Assembly (NCBI RefSeq): GCF_015732155.1
Contig: NZ_WIQK01000001.1
Coordinates: forward strand, 1,188,001 to 1,252,000
Source: Pectinatus sottacetonis
GTDB lineage: Bacteria; Bacillota; Negativicutes; Selenomonadales; Selenomonadaceae
Direction: 5' to 3'
Length of the DNA: 64,000 nt
Made by a program: the position numbers and the translations under genes. Under the pieces are notes generated by a model, which was not told the DNA's origin, did no database searches, and saw only the letters and a list, made by a program, of their open reading frames with translations. Every line of letters begins with the position of its first letter. Position 1 is the first letter of the stretch. This document shows, one piece after another, positions 62,731 to 64,000 of the stretch.

Positions 62731-63906
62731 ATGAATTCAATGGAACTAAAATATGGCTGCAATCCCAATCAAAAACCAGCCAGAGTTTTTATGAAAGAAA
62801 ATACAAACCTTCCCTTCACTGTATTAAATGGCCGCCCTGGATATATTAACCTTCTTGATGCTTTTAACAGCTGGCAGTTAGTACAAGAATTAAAAGAAGC
62901 AACAGGACTTCCTGCGGCCGCTTCTTTTAAACATGTAAGTCCTGCTGGTGCAGCCGTAGGACTTCCCCTATCCGACATACTAAAAAAAGTTTACTTTGTC
63001 GAAGGTATAGAATTAACTCCGTTATCTAGTGCTTACATCCGCGCTCGCGGTGCTGATAGAATGTCATCTTACGGTGATTTTGCTGCATTGTCTGACGAGT
63101 GCGATGAAGCAACAGCATCTTTTTTAGCTAGAGAAGTATCTGATGGAATAATTGCTCCCTCTTATTCAGAAAAAGCACTTGAAATATTAAAAACTAAACG
63201 TAAAGGTAATTATCTGATAATACAAATGGATAAAAATTACCTACCGCCTGAATTAGAACACAAAGAAGTATTTGGCATAAAATTCGAACAAAAACGCAAT
63301 AACGTAAAAATTGATACTTCTATTTTAGAAAACATCCCTACTAAAAACAAAAATATTACCGAAAGCGCTAAACGTGACCTTGTCATCGCTTTAATAACAT
63401 TAAAATATACACAGTCAAACTCTGTTTGTTATACTAAAGACGGGCAAGCAATTGGTATAGGAGCCGGGCAGCAATCTCGCGTCCACTGTACTCGTCTTGC
63501 TGGCAATAAAGCTGACACATGGCATCTAAGACAGCACCCTAAAGTTCTTAATCTTCCCTTTAAAGAAAATATTCGCCGCCCAGACAGAGATAATGCTATT
63601 GATGTATATATTTCTGATGAATATATGGATTTACTTGGTGCAGATGACTGGCAGCGCGTATTTACAGAAAAACCACCTATATTATCTAAAAAAGAAAAGC
63701 AAGACTGGCTAACCAAAATATCTAATGTATCACTTGGCTCTGATGCATTTTTCCCATTTGGTGATAATATTGAACGTGCACATAAAAGCGGTGTAGCTTA
63801 TATTGCACAGAGTGGTGGTTCAATTCGCGATGATAATGTCATTGACACTTGTGATAAATATAATATAAGCATGGCAATGACCGGTATACGTTTATTTCAT
63901 CATTAA
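62731..63906 (+). CDS. Standalone AICAR formyltransferase (PurH C-terminal-type)
   Basis: This 391-aa enzyme would formylate AICAR with 10-formyl-THF in purine synthesis. It matches the transformylase part of PurH: LKYGCNPNQKPARVF, LNGRPGYINLLDAFNSWQLV, ASFKHVSPAGAAVG, SVCYTKDGQAIGIGAGQQSR and FFPFGDNIERA. The lysine and histidine of the FKHVSPAG motif are the expected catalytic pair. The IMP cyclohydrolase domain of bifunctional PurH is absent, so that step must be encoded elsewhere. AAAGGAG (62715-62721) lies 9 nt before the ATG. A leader with two terminator-like hairpins precedes it. Confidence 0.9.
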   Translation: MNSMELKYGCNPNQKPARVFMKENTNLPFTVLNGRPGYINLLDAFNSWQLVQELKEATGLPAAASFKHVSPAGAAVGLPLSDILKKVYFVEGIELTPLSSAYIRARGADRMSSYGDFAALSDECDEATASFLAREVSDGIIAPSYSEKALEILKTKRKGNYLIIQMDKNYLPPELEHKEVFGIKFEQKRNNVKIDTSILENIPTKNKNITESAKRDLVIALITLKYTQSNSVCYTKDGQAIGIGAGQQSRVHCTRLAGNKADTWHLRQHPKVLNLPFKENIRRPDRDNAIDVYISDEYMDLLGADDWQRVFTEKPPILSKKEKQDWLTKISNVSLGSDAFFPFGDNIERAHKSGVAYIAQSGGSIRDDNVIDTCDKYNISMAMTGIRLFHH

Positions 63907-63962
63907 AAAAGAAGAATTATCCACAATTTTTATAAATAATTTGTGGATAATTCTTCTTTTTT
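63905..63962 (+). terminator. Strong terminator after the AICAR transformylase gene
   Basis: Arms 63905-63926 and 63941-63962 form a perfect 22-bp stem (core GAATTATCCACAA), with six Ts in the right arm and more beyond. Confidence 0.92.
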
Positions 63963-64000
63963 ATTTTTTTTTACTTTACAAAGCTTGACAAATAAGGTTT

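Noticed and set aside
1-64000. CRISPR arrays, tRNA or rRNA genes, prophage structural genes
   Set aside because: I looked for regularly spaced repeats, cloverleaf-like GC-rich islands and phage gene runs and saw none; the GC-richer islands are explained by the riboswitch and IS605-type ends.

Overview
The window looks like part of a chromosome from an AT-rich member of the Negativicutes (Selenomonadales; Megamonas- or Pectinatus-like is my guess). Gram-positive-style genes (lac-type PTS, BioW-type biotin enzyme, ParA-ParB-DUF4446 cluster, BirA-like operators) sit beside clear outer-membrane genes (an SLH-domain porin, a second beta-barrel protein, an RND efflux pump). That mixture is typical of the diderm Firmicutes. 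No rRNA, tRNA, CRISPR array or intact transposase was seen.

Layout. 1-7256: galactan/galactoside utilisation (lacC end, lacF, lacE, lacG, SLH porin, secreted GH53 galactanase). 7266-10519: an AT-rich accessory stretch with an isochorismatase-like hydrolase, a dead TnpB fragment, an Lrp-like regulator, a YolD-like fragment, a methyltransferase and a nitroreductase; most of it is bracketed by two copies of an IS605-type end. 10570-13112: chemoreceptor and partner gene. 13690-15262: bioH-like and bioC. 16245-24556: cstA, gpmA, larA, a fused bioWF and fumC. 25002-35498: XRE regulator, a large EAL protein, ClC transporter, GDSL hydrolase and two MFS transporters with regulators. 35624-40004: RND pump whose permease gene carries a frameshift. 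40282-41065: an IS605-like RNA scar and a RelE/DinJ-type toxin-antitoxin pair. 41386-48327: second chemoreceptor, glutathione peroxidase, nitroreductase, aldehyde dehydrogenase, a second TnpB scar, and an operon of superoxide reductase, encapsulin and encapsulated ferritin. 48577-49900: a cobalamin riboswitch with no recognisable gene behind it. 50541-54937: porin, cfa and a tetR-tlpA-ccdA operon. 55202-57808: DUF4446, parB and parA with parS sites nearby. 58215-63906: a split B12-dependent methionine synthase, a divergent phosphofructokinase and a standalone AICAR transformylase.

How the genes fit together. The secreted galactanase and porin would feed beta-galactosides to the lac PTS and 6-phospho-beta-galactosidase, with LacC-type kinase downstream. 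Biotin genes are in two transcription units, each with its own BirA-like operator; they encode both the BioC/BioH and the BioW entry routes to pimelate. Oxidative-stress genes (superoxide reductase, encapsulin, encapsulated ferritin, glutathione peroxidase) suggest an anaerobe coping with oxygen and iron. ParA/ParB and two parS-like sites suggest that the right-hand part is fairly close to the chromosomal origin.

The points most worth a second look are the orphan cobalamin riboswitch, the encapsulin/superoxide reductase operon, the BirA-like operators, the bioWF fusion beside bioC/bioH, the apparent ATT start of the bioH-like gene, the IS605-type scars (one with a possible solo guide-RNA scaffold), two homopolymer or indel frame problems, and the unusual phosphofructokinase active site.
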